Positions 6,205-13,298 of a DNA stretch of 14,012 nucleotides are shown piece after piece. How positions within the stretch are numbered: position 1 is the stretch's first letter; each line of letters begins with the position of its first letter. The notes beneath the pieces were generated by a model. That model ran no database searches. It saw nothing but the letters and a program-made list of their open reading frames with translations, and was not told the origin of the DNA. Source of the DNA: Bacteroidota bacterium (lineage in GTDB: Bacteria > Bacteroidota > Bacteroidia > Bacteroidales > UBA1556); NCBI GenBank assembly GCA_003973505.1, contig QNXT01000224.1, positions 1 through 14,012 of the forward strand, written 5' to 3'. A program made the translations under genes and the position numbers.

Positions 6205-6320
6205 TGTAAAACCTTAATTTGAAATAATCTATAAAATGTAAAATATATTTAACAAAATAATATAAAAAGTGTAAAATGAATTTAACAAAAGTGGTATAAA
6301 AATGTAAAATTGATTTTACA
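6205..6320. repeat. Four phased imperfect palindromic repeats upstream of the HAD gene
   Basis: Four 18-base units begin at 6205, 6237, 6270 and 6303, spaced 32, 33 and 33 bases apart (about three helical turns). The last is a perfect palindrome, TGTAAAAT-TG-ATTTTACA. Units 2 and 3 read TGTAAAAT-nn-ATTTAACA, and unit 1 is more degenerate (TGTAAAACCTTAATTTGA). Units 2-4 are followed by AAAA, and units 3 and 4 are preceded by TATAAAA. The array lies between the ppdK terminator and the HAD promoter, with unit 1 within the core promoter. It may be a multi-site operator or a decayed tandem repeat; both readings fit. Confidence 0.75.
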
Positions 6321-6353
6321 AAAAAAGACCCCAAATCAATATTTGAGGTCTTT
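6320..6353 (-). terminator. Intrinsic terminator of ppdK
   Basis: On the minus strand AAAGACC (6353-6347) pairs with GGTCTTT (6330-6324), with a mismatch and then a CAAAT/ATTTG inner stem around a 4-base loop. A run of seven T follows (6326-6320). It lies about 55 bases after the ppdK stop and touches the last palindrome of the repeat array. Confidence 0.88.
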
Positions 6354-6407
6354 AAATTTGTATAATGTATTAGGACAATTCACGAATTGTCGCTAGATAA
6401 TTATTAT

Positions 6408-9122
6408 CTACATTTCACGAATAGTAGCTTGCGCAGCCGCCAAACGAGCAATAGGCACACGGAATGGAGAACAACTTACATAATCCAATCCGGTGCGGTG
6501 GCAGAACTCAACTGAGCTAGGCTCACCACCATGCTCACCACAAATACCTAGTTTGATATTAGGACGAGTCTTACGACCTTTTTCAACAGCCATTTTTACC
6601 AATTGTCCAACGCCTTCTTGGTCTAATACTTCGAATGGATCGTTTTTCAATAGTCCTTTTTCAATATAGATTGGCAAGAATTTTCCTGCATCATCTCTTG
6701 AGTATCCGAAGGTCATTTGGGTAAGGTCGTTGGTTCCGAATGAGAAGAACTCAGCTGATTTTGCGATTTCATCGGCAGTAAGTGCTGCACGAGGAATCTC
6801 AATCATGGTTCCCACCAAATGGTCGATGGTTTCACCGGTTTCTTCAAATACCTTTTTGATGGTATCGCGCACGATATCTTCTTGCATCTTCATCTCAGCA
6901 TAAGTTCCTGTTAGAGGAATCATAATTTCAGGATGTGCATTGATGCCTTTTTTCTTTAATGCAATGGCAGCACCAATAATGGCACGTGTTTGCATTACGG
7001 TAATCTCAGGATAGGTATTTCCTAAACGACAACCACGGTGTCCAAGCATTGGGTTAAACTCTGATAAGTCTTCAACTTTTTGTTTAATCACAGCTACATC
7101 TACACCCATCACTTCAGCCATTTCTTGTTGGCCTTTTTCATCATGAGGAACAAACTCATGCAAAGGTGGGTCGAGCAAACGAACGGTAACAGGAAGGTCT
7201 TGCATTGCCTCGAAAATTCCTTCGAAGTCTTTTTGCTGAATTGGAAGTAAGCGCTCAAGAGCTTCTTCTCTACCTTTAAGGTCTTCGGCAAGAATCATCT
7301 CACGCATGGCAACAATTTTTTCTCCTTCGAAGAACATATGCTCAGTACGACAAAGTCCAATTCCTTTTGCACCAAAATCGCGTGCTACTTTACTATCGTG
7401 TGGAGTGTCGGCATTTGTACGAACGTACATTCTTGAATATTTATCAGCCAATTCCATTAGTTTACCAAAGTATCCACTCAACTCAGGGTCAATGGTGTCA
7501 ATTTTACCTTCGTAAAGCTCTCCTGTTGATCCGTTTAAGGAAACCCAATCACCTTCTTTAAGTGTTTTATCACCGATTGTTAAAGTGCGAGCTTTATAGT
7601 CAATCTTCAATTCACCAGCACCTGAAACACAGCATTTACCCATTCCACGAGCCACAACTGCAGCGTGAGAGGTCATACCACCACGAGCGGTAAGGATACC
7701 ATTTGCGATATTCATACCTTCCAAATCTTCAGGCGAGGTCTCGATACGAGCCAAAATAGCATTATCATATTTATCACACTCATCAGCAAAGAAAACCAAT
7801 TGACCTGTTGCAGCACCTGGAGATGCAGGAAGACCTTTGGTTAATACTTTGGCAGCAGCCATTGCATCTTTATCGAATACAGGGTGAAGTAATTCGTCTA
7901 ATTTGTTAGGCTCAACACGCATTACGGCTTCTTTTTCGTCTATACGGCCTTGCTCAAGCATTTCCATTGCCATACGAACCATGGCTGCTCCGGTACGTTT
8001 TCCGTTACGAGTTTGCAATAACCATAATTTACCATCTTGAATGGTAAACTCAAGGTCTTGCATATCGTTATAATGATCTTCTAATTTTTGTTGAATTTCA
8101 TTAAGTTCAGCATATGCTTTAGGCATCACTTCTTCCAATGAAGGATATTTAGAAGCTCTTTCTTCTTCAGAAATACCTTGTAGTTTAGCCCAACGTCTAG
8201 AACCTTCTAAAGTAATTTCTTGAGGAGTACGAACACCAGCAACCACATCTTCACCTTGAGCATCAATTAAGTACTCACCATTGAAAATGTCTTCTCCAGT
8301 ACCTGCGTCACGAGTAAATGCCACACCAGTAGCTGAGTTAGAACCCATATTTCCGTAAACCATAGCTTGAACGTTTACAGCAGTTCCCCACTCGCCAGGA
8401 ATCTTATTCATTTGGCGATAGTAAATAGCACGGTCGGTATTCCAACTATCGAATACAGCCATGATAGCTCCCCAAAGCTGATCCCATGGATTATCAGGAA
8501 ATTCTTTTCCTGTTTGCTTGGTTACAGCAGCTTTAAATTTCTTTACAAGCTCTTTCAAATGCTCTACAGTAAAGTCAGTATCTAATTTTAAACCATTAGC
8601 TTCTTTTACTTCTTCCATGATTTCCTCGAAAGGATCAATGTCTTCTTTGGATTCAGGTTTCATTCCCAAAACCACATCGCCATACATTTGTACGAAACGA
8701 CGGTAGCTATCCCAAGCAAAACGCTCATTACCTGATTTTTTTGCAATTCCTTCAACAGCTTCATCGTTCAATCCTAAGTTAAGAACAGTGTCCATCATAC
8801 CAGGCATCGAAACACGAGCACCAGAACGAACAGATAATAATAGAGGGTTTTCTTTGTCGCCAAATTTTGCTCCTAGGATATCTTCCGTATTTTTAATGGC
8901 AGCTTCAACCTCGGCTTTGATTAGTTCAACCGTTTTGTCTTTTCCTAATTCATTATACTCAGTACAAACTTCGGTTGTGATGGTGAATCCCGGAGGAACG
9001 GGTACACCAATTAAATTCATTTCGGCAAGGTTAGCACCTTTACCACCAAGCAGGTTTTTCATGTCTGCTTTACCTTCTGCTTTTTTGTCTCCGAAGGTAT
9101 AGACTCTTTTTGTATTTCCCAT
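6408..9122 (-). CDS. ppdK: Pyruvate, phosphate dikinase
   Basis: PPDK reversibly converts pyruvate, ATP and phosphate to phosphoenolpyruvate, AMP and pyrophosphate in the cytosol; in anaerobes it serves gluconeogenesis or PPi-linked glycolysis. The 904-residue length is normal. The N-terminal ATP-grasp domain has GGKGANLAEM (27-35), PVPPGFTITT (41-50) and SVRSGARVSMPGMMDTVLNLG. The swivelling phosphohistidine domain carries GGMTSHAAVVARGMGKCCVSG with the catalytic His486. The C-terminal PEP/pyruvate TIM barrel includes GIGLCRTEHMFF, the GHRGCRLG loop, SFGTNDLTQMTFGYSRDD and GICGEHGGEP with the catalytic Cys861. All key residues are present. The gene is monocistronic, with its own terminator and -7 element. 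No PPDK regulatory protein lies next to it. Confidence 0.97.
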   Translation of the reverse strand: MGNTKRVYTFGDKKAEGKADMKNLLGGKGANLAEMNLIGVPVPPGFTITTEVCTEYNELGKDKTVELIKAEVEAAIKNTEDILGAKFGDKENPLLLSVRSGARVSMPGMMDTVLNLGLNDEAVEGIAKKSGNERFAWDSYRRFVQMYGDVVLGMKPESKEDIDPFEEIMEEVKEANGLKLDTDFTVEHLKELVKKFKAAVTKQTGKEFPDNPWDQLWGAIMAVFDSWNTDRAIYYRQMNKIPGEWGTAVNVQAMVYGNMGSNSATGVAFTRDAGTGEDIFNGEYLIDAQGEDVVAGVRTPQEITLEGSRRWAKLQGISEEERASKYPSLEEVMPKAYAELNEIQQKLEDHYNDMQDLEFTIQDGKLWLLQTRNGKRTGAAMVRMAMEMLEQGRIDEKEAVMRVEPNKLDELLHPVFDKDAMAAAKVLTKGLPASPGAATGQLVFFADECDKYDNAILARIETSPEDLEGMNIANGILTARGGMTSHAAVVARGMGKCCVSGAGELKIDYKARTLTIGDKTLKEGDWVSLNGSTGELYEGKIDTIDPELSGYFGKLMELADKYSRMYVRTNADTPHDSKVARDFGAKGIGLCRTEHMFFEGEKIVAMREMILAEDLKGREEALERLLPIQQKDFEGIFEAMQDLPVTVRLLDPPLHEFVPHDEKGQQEMAEVMGVDVAVIKQKVEDLSEFNPMLGHRGCRLGNTYPEITVMQTRAIIGAAIALKKKGINAHPEIMIPLTGTYAEMKMQEDIVRDTIKKVFEETGETIDHLVGTMIEIPRAALTADEIAKSAEFFSFGTNDLTQMTFGYSRDDAGKFLPIYIEKGLLKNDPFEVLDQEGVGQLVKMAVEKGRKTRPNIKLGICGEHGGEPSSVEFCHRTGLDYVSCSPFRVPIARLAAAQATIREM

Positions 9123-9171
9123 GATTATGGTTTTTATGTTTAGTATATTATTGTTCCTAAATTTTGGGCTA

Positions 9172-9179
9172 CAAATATA
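9172..9179 (-). promoter_or_regulatory. -7 promoter element of ppdK
   Basis: Minus-strand TATATTTG matches TAnnTTTG and lies 49 bases upstream of the ppdK ATG at 9122, leaving a leader of about 45 bases. I see no clear -33 TTG at the usual spacing. Confidence 0.5.
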
Positions 9180-9546
9180 GTATAATTCGCATAGTTTTTT
9201 AGATTAATATTTGCAGTAATAATTTTTTAAAGTCTTCATAGATAGCGCTTTTTTTCAATTTTCTTTTCTGTGAAAACTATTTATTTCATACTGTGTGAAA
9301 TATACACGAACTAAGTGTGGATTGGCTTTTGTTTTTGCCTTTAAAAAAATGACGAAACCGATATTATTTATTTTTTGTTGCATGGAAAAAATTAAAGTTT
9401 TTATTCCAATTAATGCATTGTTTTGTTTGCAGAGTTACACGGAAATTATGAATTATTATCATTTTTATTGCCAAAAAATTCCTACCTTGCGGCCACTTTT
9501 TGAAAGCAATTAAAATGAATTTTTATTAATACACAAAACACATATT
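9180..9546. other. Divergent intergenic region between ppdK and the acyl-CoA dehydrogenase
   Basis: Very AT-rich sequence between two divergent genes, holding the ppdK promoter at its left edge. No convincing TAnnTTTG element, palindrome or terminator is seen for the rightward gene; TACCTTGC at 9483-9490 is only a partial match. A 72-codon open frame at 9295-9513 is Phe/Cys-rich, has no recognisable domain and is not called as a gene. Confidence 0.6.
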
Positions 9547-10689
9547 ATGGTAGATTTTAGATTAAATGATAAGGAGCTTGCGATACAGGAGAAGTATCGT
9601 GATTTTACTAATAGAATGATTATTCCTAATGCAAGAAAGTATGATCTTTCTGCAGAATTTCCATGGGAAGTTATTAAAGAGGCCTATAAGGAGGGGATTA
9701 TGAACGGCCCTATTCCAACCAAATTTGGTGGAAATGGATACAGCCTTTTTGAGGGAGCTATTGCTGCCGAGGAATTAGGTGCAGGTTGTATTGGAATTGG
9801 AATTGGAATAGAAGCAAATACTTTGGCATTAACTCCTCTTTTGCTTGCTGCAAATGATGCTCAGCAAAAAGAGTTTTACGGACGTATCAACGAGGAACAA
9901 GGTGTTGCGGCTTATGCTTTGACTGAGCCAAATGCGGGTTCTGATGTTCAAGGAATAAAAACAACAGCCATCAAAAAAGGCGATAAATATATTATCAATG
10001 GTCATAAGCGTTTTATTACCAATGCGGAGGTTTCTACTTTCTTAACTGTTTTCGCTTTAACTGACCCTGCTCGCGGAAGTCGTAGTTTATCAGCGATTGT
10101 TGTTCCTACAAATACTCCAGGAGTTGAGATTAAACCTCACGTAATGAAAATGGGACAGCGTGCATCCGTACAAAATGAGATTATTTTCCACGATGTGGAG
10201 GTGCCTGTAACTAATCTTTTGGGACAAGAAGGACACGGTTTCTTAATTGCTATGAAAACATTTGACCGTACTCGTAATGGAGTAGGTTCTTTGGCTTTAG
10301 GAGCTTCGCGAACTGCTTTCGAAACAGCTCGTGATTGGGCGAAAAATCGTATTCAGTTTGGAAAACCTATTGCAGCACAGCAAGTAATTGCTTTTATGTT
10401 GGCTGATATGGCTACTAGTATTGAGGCTTCTCGTGGTTTGATTTGGAAAGCGGCTACCGCTTACGATCAAGGTTCTAAAAAAGCATCGATGTATTCTGCA
10501 ATGGCAAAACTTTATGCTTCGGATGAGGCTATGAAGATTGCAACAGATGCAGTTCAGATTATGGCTGGTGATGGATACTGCCAAGATTATTTGGTTGAGA
10601 AAATCATGCGTGATGTGAAATTAAATCAGATTTACGAAGGAACAAACCAAGTTCAACGATTGGTTATTTCGAAGAGTGTTTTGAAATAA
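9547..10689 (+). CDS. Acyl-CoA dehydrogenase (short/medium-chain type)
   Basis: An FAD flavoenzyme that introduces a trans-2,3 double bond into an acyl-CoA and passes electrons to electron-transfer flavoprotein. The 380-residue length is the family norm. The N-terminal helical domain (about 1-115) is followed by the FAD/substrate signature YALTEPNAGSD (about 122-132) and the middle beta domain with GHKRFITNA. The C-terminal helical domain has DRTRNGVGSLALGASRTAFETARDWAKNRIQFGKPI and MAGDGYCQDYLVEKIMRD. The catalytic base is Glu364 in IYEGTNQVQR, the position used by short- and medium-chain and butyryl-CoA dehydrogenases. Substrate length cannot be read from the sequence. No ETF, thiolase or enoyl-CoA hydratase gene flanks it, so it is not in a visible beta-oxidation operon. 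It is monocistronic and ends at a shared terminator. Confidence 0.94.
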   Translation: MVDFRLNDKELAIQEKYRDFTNRMIIPNARKYDLSAEFPWEVIKEAYKEGIMNGPIPTKFGGNGYSLFEGAIAAEELGAGCIGIGIGIEANTLALTPLLLAANDAQQKEFYGRINEEQGVAAYALTEPNAGSDVQGIKTTAIKKGDKYIINGHKRFITNAEVSTFLTVFALTDPARGSRSLSAIVVPTNTPGVEIKPHVMKMGQRASVQNEIIFHDVEVPVTNLLGQEGHGFLIAMKTFDRTRNGVGSLALGASRTAFETARDWAKNRIQFGKPIAAQQVIAFMLADMATSIEASRGLIWKAATAYDQGSKKASMYSAMAKLYASDEAMKIATDAVQIMAGDGYCQDYLVEKIMRDVKLNQIYEGTNQVQRLVISKSVLK

Positions 10690-10711
10690 AAGCATTTGTA
10701 TGCTAAATATA

Positions 10712-10744
10712 AAAAGCCGCATCTCAATTTGAAATGCGGCTTTT
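10712..10744. terminator. Bidirectional terminator between the acyl-CoA dehydrogenase and dnaJ
   Basis: AAAAGCCGCAT (10712-10722) pairs perfectly with ATGCGGCTTTT (10734-10744), with an inner TC/GA extension around an AATTT loop. The flanking A- and T-runs suit termination of both the rightward gene (stop 10689) and the leftward dnaJ (stop 10777). Confidence 0.9.
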
Positions 10745-10776
10745 GTATTTTAAATCTATTTGCTATTCCGTAGCTT

Positions 10777-11922
10777 TTAATTGTGGAAATAATCACGCAT
10801 ACGATCAAAGAAACTTTTGTCTTTGGCTGTTGGCTTTGGATTAAAACTATCTGAATTACGCATTTTCTCCATCATTTTTTCTTCCTCTTTAGTCAGTTTC
10901 TGAGGAGTCCATACGTTTATATTTACAAGCAAATCGCCTTGACCATGATACTCTACACTAGGCAAACCTTTGCCTCGTAGTCGGAATACCTTTCCGGCTT
11001 GTGTCCCTGCCGGAACTTTTATTTTGGCTTTGCCATCTACTGTAGGTATTTCGATGGTTGTACCGAGAACGGCTTCCGGAATACTTATATAGTGGTCATA
11101 AAGTAGATTCTGTCCGTCGCGTTTTAATTGCTCGTGAGGAATTTCATTTATAACGACAATTAAATCGCCGTTAATACCACCGCGAGCTGCTGCATTTCCT
11201 TTTCCACTTACTGATAATTGCATACCATCTTCAACTCCGGCAGGGATATTAATGGTAATTACTTCTTCACCTTTTATAATGCCATTTCCGTTACAACTCT
11301 TACATTTATTAGTAATGGTTTTACCTTCGCCACCACAACTAGGACAAACGCTTTGTGTTTGCATATGACCTAAGAATGTTTGCTGAACTTTTGTAACATA
11401 TCCAGAGCCATTACAAGTATTACAAGTGGAGTAGGAGCTTCCGTTTTCGGCACCTGTACCGCTACAATGCTCGCAGGCAATATATTTACTTACTTTTATT
11501 TTCTTTTCAGCACCATGTGCAATTTCTTTTAGCGAAAGCTTAACACGAACTCTTAAGTTTGAACCACGATTTACATGACGGCCGCGTCTTCCGCCACCGC
11601 CAAAACTACTAAATCCACCGCCAAAGATGTCACCAAACTGAGAGAATATGTCTTCCATATTCATTCCGCCACCGCCAAAGCCACCGCCAGCAGCACCGCC
11701 CATGCCTGCATGACCAAATTGGTCGTAACGCGCACGTTTGTTCTCGTCACTCAACACCTCATAGGCCTCTGCTGCTTCTTTAAACTTTTCTTCAGCACTT
11801 GCGTCACCTGGATTTTTATCTGGATGATATTGCACCGCCTTTTTACGATATGCTTTTTTAATTTCAACAGCAGTGGCTGTTTTCGAAACGCCTAATATTT
11901 CGTAATAATCTCTTTTTGACAT
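10777..11922 (-). CDS. dnaJ: Chaperone protein DnaJ (Hsp40)
   Basis: DnaJ delivers unfolded proteins to DnaK and stimulates its ATPase in the cytoplasm. The 381 residues show the full type I layout. A J domain (1-70) carries HPD at 33-35, then a Gly/Phe-rich linker (about 70-112). The zinc-binding region has four CxxCxGxG repeats with cysteine pairs 150/153, 167/170, 193/196 and 207/210, followed by the C-terminal peptide-binding domains. A minus-strand AGGAG (11937-11933), ten bases before the ATG, is a Shine-Dalgarno-like sequence, unusual here because the other genes lack one. It follows grpE by 87 bases with no terminator between, so the two form an operon. dnaK is not adjacent. Confidence 0.97.
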   Translation of the reverse strand: MSKRDYYEILGVSKTATAVEIKKAYRKKAVQYHPDKNPGDASAEEKFKEAAEAYEVLSDENKRARYDQFGHAGMGGAAGGGFGGGGMNMEDIFSQFGDIFGGGFSSFGGGGRRGRHVNRGSNLRVRVKLSLKEIAHGAEKKIKVSKYIACEHCSGTGAENGSSYSTCNTCNGSGYVTKVQQTFLGHMQTQSVCPSCGGEGKTITNKCKSCNGNGIIKGEEVITINIPAGVEDGMQLSVSGKGNAAARGGINGDLIVVINEIPHEQLKRDGQNLLYDHYISIPEAVLGTTIEIPTVDGKAKIKVPAGTQAGKVFRLRGKGLPSVEYHGQGDLLVNINVWTPQKLTKEEEKMMEKMRNSDSFNPKPTAKDKSFFDRMRDYFHN

Positions 11923-12009
11923 CTTAATCTTTCTCCTGTATTTTGCATTGATAAGTAAGTGTCGTTTTCAACAATTTACCGATCAATGAATTATTGAATT
12001 AACAATTAC

Positions 12010-12621
12010 TTATTCCCCAACAACTACTTTAGCATAACGGATTACCTTATCGCCCATGGTATATCCCTTTTCTGTAACATCAACCACTTTTCCTTTCATA
12101 TCCTCGCTTGGAGCAGGAAAACGTGTAATTGCTTCATGATAATCGGTGTCGAAATCCTTACCTTTTGCATCAATTTCAGCAACATGATGTTTTTTAAGAA
12201 TATTCAAAAACTTATTGTAAATCAATTCTAAACCCTCACGATGCGCTTGGGCCTCTTCCGAATCGCCAATATGTTGTAGGGCACGCTCAAAATCGTCGAT
12301 GGTTGGAATAATATCCATCATCAATTTTTCGCCTGCAGTAATGTATAAGTCTGAAATCTCTTTATTTTTACGTTTTCTAAAGTTGTCAAACTCAGAGAAT
12401 AAACGTAAATAATCGTCATTCAACTTAGCATATTTTTCTTGTAATTCTTCTAATTCACGTTTGATTTTTTCCTCCTTTGTTTCTTTTTTTGCTTTCGATT
12501 TTTTAGACTTCTTACTCTTTTTGTCAGTCTTTCTATCTTTTTCCTCTACCGATTTGTCAGTTCCTTCTTGGTTCTGAACATCGTCTTTTATATTATCGTT
12601 ATCTGTACTCATTTTTCTCAT
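12010..12621 (-). CDS. grpE: Nucleotide exchange factor GrpE
   Basis: GrpE removes ADP from DnaK so that the chaperone can release and rebind substrate. The 203-residue protein starts with a highly charged, Lys-rich, probably disordered tail (residues 1-50). A long coiled-coil helix follows (about 51-105), including DDYLRLFSEFDNFRKRKNKE. The C-terminal beta domain carries DFDTDYHEAI and VTEKGYTMGDKVIRYAKVVV, the GrpE signature. Either the ATG at 12621 or the one nine bases downstream (12612, MSTDN) could be the true start; the second gives a more usual N-terminus. It is first in the grpE-dnaJ operon. I see no CIRCE inverted repeat or sigma-32-like promoter upstream, so heat-shock control is not evident from the sequence. 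Confidence 0.96.
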   Translation of the reverse strand: MRKMSTDNDNIKDDVQNQEGTDKSVEEKDRKTDKKSKKSKKSKAKKETKEEKIKRELEELQEKYAKLNDDYLRLFSEFDNFRKRKNKEISDLYITAGEKLMMDIIPTIDDFERALQHIGDSEEAQAHREGLELIYNKFLNILKKHHVAEIDAKGKDFDTDYHEAITRFPAPSEDMKGKVVDVTEKGYTMGDKVIRYAKVVVGE

Positions 12622-12833
12622 ATTTAAAAAGTTTATAAAACATTAATATGTAACCTAATACAAATTATATTCTATGTCTGAATTTTAATTTAACGCGCTG
12701 CCTACCTCAATTCCTAAGCCATATTTGATTTGGGGACATTTTGGCAGAAAAAATTGGGAATGGCTATCTTGCTGTTATATTAAAGAATAAACTTTGCCTT
12801 TTAGTTTTTTTTGTAGCAATAGGTTAAACAATA

Positions 12834-12868
12834 GCCACAAAGGCACAAAGACTCTAAGAAACACTAAG
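12834..12868 (+). repeat. CACAAAG/CACTAAG short-motif repeat cluster
   Basis: The stretch carries CACAAAG twice (after GC and GG) followed by ACTCTAAG and ACACTAAG, that is, four imperfect 8-10 base units in tandem. I recall similar 'GCCACAAAGGCACAAAG' sequence as dispersed intergenic filler in several Bacteroidota genomes, but cannot confirm copies elsewhere from one window. Confidence 0.5.
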
Positions 12869-12903
12869 AATAAAAAACGTCTTTTGGAAATATGATGAGT
12901 GTT

Positions 12904-12920
12904 ATAATGCTTTGCATTAT
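12904..12920. repeat. Short perfect palindrome
   Basis: ATAATGC and GCATTAT form a perfect 7+7 inverted repeat around TTT. It has no T-run and is not next to a gene end, so it is not a terminator. Confidence 0.6.
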
Positions 12921-12929
12921 TCTGTTTTT

Positions 12930-12959
12930 TGACTCTGATTTTGTTATTTCTGACTCTGA
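12930..12959 (+). repeat. Direct repeat TGACTCTGA, two copies
   Basis: TGACTCTGA occurs at 12930-12938 and again at 12951-12959, 21 bases apart, with similar T-rich sequence before each. Just downstream, CCTATACCGGTAGATAGG at about 12964-12981 forms a small bulged palindrome around TACCGGTA. Confidence 0.5.
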
Positions 12960-12986
12960 CCTACCTATACCGGTAGATAGGTTGCA

Positions 12987-13035
12987 CTGATTAGCTCTAA
13001 TCTTTACTCTAATTATTTAATTAGAGTAATCAGTT
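12987..13035. repeat. Nested inverted repeat with a perfect 12+12 core
   Basis: TTACTCTAATTA (13004-13015) and TAATTAGAGTAA (13018-13029) are perfect inverted repeats around TT. The outer ACTGATTA (about 12987-12994) can pair with TAATCAGT (about 13027-13034), leaving a bulged GCTCTAATCTTT on the left arm that looks like a partial duplication of the CTCTAAT core. There is no T-run in either direction, so it is a cruciform- or REP-like element rather than a terminator. Confidence 0.7.
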
Positions 13036-13105
13036 TAAATCAGGATGATCAGTGTCAAAAAAATATGATTGAGCAGGGCGAAATCGAATATTATACCAAT
13101 TTTAG

Positions 13106-13134
13106 TTTCAAATAACGCATAGTGTAATTTGAAA
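13106..13134. repeat. Inverted repeat TTTCAAAT / ATTTGAAA
   Basis: TTTCAAAT (13106-13113) and ATTTGAAA (13127-13134) are perfect inverted copies with a 13-base spacer. It lies about 165 bases upstream of guaA and could be an operator or a remnant of the neighbouring repeats. Confidence 0.45.
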
Positions 13135-13286
13135 TATACAATGGTCAATATCGAGATTACAATAAAGTCGTAGGTTGAATGCAATGAGAATATATAGCAT
13201 TTGATTGTTCAATCTACTATGTAAAGAGAACTGCGAAACTTTAGTTATTCTAAAAAAATAATCCCCAATTAATTCAATGCTTTTTA

Positions 13287-13294
13287 TACTTTTG
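13287..13294 (+). promoter_or_regulatory. -7 promoter element at the guaA start codon
   Basis: TACTTTTG matches TAnnTTTG. It ends only 4 bases before the guaA ATG at 13299, so a start site at the usual distance would coincide with the start codon and give a leaderless mRNA. No clear -33 TTG is seen near 13265. Confidence 0.5.
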
Positions 13295-13298
13295 CGCC

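Larger units (their letters stand above)
12622..13298. other. Repeat-rich intergenic region between grpE and guaA
   Basis: A 677-base gap between two divergent genes with no credible coding frame. It contains several separate palindromes and short direct repeats, listed below, but no recognisable RNA gene. On the minus strand TATAATTTG near 12661-12669 resembles a -7 element with one base too many and could belong to grpE, but I do not call it. Confidence 0.6.

Noticed and set aside
6074..6334. Minus-strand 86-codon frame with repeated FVKxILHF units
   Set aside because: The periodicity is simply the 33-base DNA repeats read as codons, and the rest overlaps the HAD gene in another frame.
9295..9513. 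Rightward 72-codon frame between ppdK and the acyl-CoA dehydrogenase
   Set aside because: Phe/Cys/Lys-rich composition of AT-rich DNA, no domain, no promoter or terminator.
12661..12669. TATAATTTG on the minus strand as grpE promoter
   Set aside because: It has three rather than two bases between TA and TTTG and no -33 element.
12834..13134. CRISPR array
   Set aside because: The repeats are unrelated to one another, unevenly spaced and have no cas genes nearby.
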